From Spirochaetales bacterium (GTDB taxonomy: Bacteria; Spirochaetota; Spirochaetia; DSM-2461): a DNA stretch of 7,102 nt. The stretch lies in the NCBI GenBank assembly GCA_002748225.1, contig PDRU01000002.1, forward strand, positions 1 to 7,102. The letters run 5' to 3'. Shown here piece after piece: positions 5,984 to 7,102 of the stretch (its first letter is position 1; every line of letters begins with the position of its first letter). The position numbers and the translations under genes are program-made. The notes beneath the pieces were generated by a model. That model searched no databases. It saw nothing but the letters and a program-made list of their open reading frames with translations, and was not told the origin of the DNA.

Positions 5984-7020
5984 GAAAGCTTTTCAGAGCC
6001 GGCTGTGTACTTTCGGCTGCATTTCTCCTTATTCTGTCATCCTGCACAGCGGATGAGATAAATATTCCGCCGTCACTTCGGGGAAGCAGGGATCTTCAGC
6101 AGATGCTCCGGATTGCCCGTCAGTCCGCCTCCAGGCCGGCTGTGCGCTATGCCGCGCTGGAACCTGTTATTTCCCGCTACAGAGCCGCGGGAGAAATTAA
6201 GGCATTAAACGCGCTGCTTGGACGTTTCCTTCAGGAAAACCCCGGCGATCCCTATGGGGCCTACTACCTTATGGCCATGGCCGAAGGAGCCAGGGATACA
6301 GGTTCCAAGGAGCTCTCGCTCGACTATATGCGGCGTTTACTGAAAAACTACCCTGATCTGGAAATTGCAGGCCGCTCACTCCACCTGCTGGCCATGGCCG
6401 AACTGGCCCGCAATACCGACTCTCCCCGTGAAGCCATTGCAATGCGTATGGAAATGCAGCAGAGATTTTTTGACCGGATAGATCCGGGCCGCAACCTCTA
6501 CGCCCTGGCCGGTGAATACCGCAAAATAGGCAACTGGGACGCCATGTACGCGGCGTACCGGAATTTTCTCGACTACCCGCAGACCGTTATTCCGGGGAAT
6601 CCTGACGCGGCCTACGAAATAGGAAAACAGCTGGAGTTTCATAACAGCAGCAAATACTGGACCATGAACGATCTGGATGAACTGGTCAGAACTGTTAAAT
6701 ACGCCATACGGACACGCGATGCCGCTCTTCTTAAACGTTACCAGGCCGAAGACTTCTTTCTTATGAGCTGGACTCAGAGAACTTCAGACGATTTTACGCA
6801 CACGCGCATGAATCTGGGTTCTTTTCTGCAGAGAAATATCCGTTACCGTTCCGAACTGGAGAGCTTTTCCAACGACAGGGAAGCCTACCTCTGGTCTGCC
6901 GGATGGTCCTGGAAAATTCCAACGTGGTATTTATATTTCCGGAAAATTGATTATCCGGCGGATCCGGAGATCAATGGACGGTGGGAATGGGCAGGAATTT
7001 ATTTCGGCGAACGGCTCTGA
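5980..7020 (+). CDS. TPR-like repeat lipoprotein
   Basis: This 346-residue protein begins with a basic N-region (MRKLFR), a hydrophobic core and the lipobox LSSC, so signal peptidase II should cleave before Cys22. The mature protein would be lipid-anchored outside the cytoplasm; inner or outer membrane cannot be decided from sequence. Residues ~50-220 are paired helices of TPR or Sel1-like character (ALNALLGRFLQENPGDPYGA, SLDYMRRLLKNYPDLEIAGR, YAAYRNFLDYP). The C-terminal ~115 residues are different: helical (MNDLDELVRTVKYAIRTRD), then rich in Trp, Tyr and Phe, ending in RWEWAGIYFGERL. This is probably a separate beta-rich domain that I do not recognise. The start overlaps the upstream stop as ATGA (5980-5983), with AGGAAGAG at 5960-5967 as a likely ribosome binding site. 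TPR-type lipoproteins commonly act as assembly adaptors. A motility or envelope partner role is inferred from context only. Confidence 0.88.
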   Translation: MRKLFRAGCVLSAAFLLILSSCTADEINIPPSLRGSRDLQQMLRIARQSASRPAVRYAALEPVISRYRAAGEIKALNALLGRFLQENPGDPYGAYYLMAMAEGARDTGSKELSLDYMRRLLKNYPDLEIAGRSLHLLAMAELARNTDSPREAIAMRMEMQQRFFDRIDPGRNLYALAGEYRKIGNWDAMYAAYRNFLDYPQTVIPGNPDAAYEIGKQLEFHNSSKYWTMNDLDELVRTVKYAIRTRDAALLKRYQAEDFFLMSWTQRTSDDFTHTRMNLGSFLQRNIRYRSELESFSNDREAYLWSAGWSWKIPTWYLYFRKIDYPADPEINGRWEWAGIYFGERL

Positions 7021-7102
7021 TTCTCCTTCTGCTGGAGCAGGTTTCAGCCGCCGCATTCTCTTCTGAGCCGACAGAAACTTTTTTGCCCCCGCGTCAGGGT
7101 GC
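6987..7102 (+). CDS. Start of an exported protein (signal peptide visible, gene cut by window end)
   Basis: ATG 6987 opens a frame that stays open to the right edge (38 codons plus two bases). It encodes MGRNLFRRTALILLLLEQVS, then AAAFSSEPTETFLPPRQG. This has the three parts of a signal peptide: basic N-region (RNLFRR), hydrophobic core (ALILLLL), and an Ala-rich cleavage zone with likely cutting near VSA-AA or AAA-FS. There is no cysteine, so it is not a lipoprotein. It overlaps the lipoprotein gene by 34 bases, in keeping with the other tight junctions here. A GTG two codons earlier (6981) is an alternative start, and no strong ribosome binding site decides between them. The mature protein cannot be identified from what is visible. 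Confidence 0.6.
   Translation, partial: MGRNLFRRTALILLLLEQVSAAAFSSEPTETFLPPRQG

Overview
The window looks like part of a spirochaete chromosome, most likely Treponema or a close Spirochaetaceae relative. This is inferred from the gene families and layout, without a database search. It carries two adjacent, divergent proteins of the DUF115 / MptE-like family, called 'motility-associated factor' (Maf) glycosyltransferases in flagellated bacteria. Around them lie a lipoprotein with helical TPR-like repeats, an envelope-anchored protein with a decayed GGDEF-type fold, and very acidic repeat protein. Base composition is about half G+C. All genes read on the + strand.

Layout. Positions 1-725 hold the 3' end of a very acidic protein built from near-identical 47-residue repeats plus one internally shortened copy. 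It ends in a more ordinary helical C-terminal domain. Next is a soluble protein (725-1666) with a GAF-like N-terminal half and a possible GGDEF-like remnant. The first DUF115/Maf protein (1672-3231) is intact. The second (3224-4790) is broken: a frame change at about 4103 splits it into 3224-4105 and 4158-4790. Alignment to its intact neighbour shows that about 39 residues of the core domain are also missing at the break. A two-helix membrane protein (4805-5983) with an acidic cytoplasmic linker and degenerate GGDEF-like domain follows. Then come a TPR-like lipoprotein (5980-7020) and the first 38 codons of an exported protein (from about 6987) that runs off the window.

The genes overlap or nearly touch (1 nt overlap, 5 nt gap, 8 nt overlap, 14 nt gap, 4 nt overlap, 34 nt overlap), so they are probably one polycistronic unit. 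There is no intergenic stretch over 300 bases, and I saw no RNA gene, mobile element or CRISPR array. A working picture (inference) is a locus for flagellin glycosylation or envelope-associated motility functions: sugar transfer by the Maf-like proteins, with membrane, lipoprotein and acidic scaffold partners. In this genome one Maf paralogue appears to be lost or inactive, unless the break is an assembly error.
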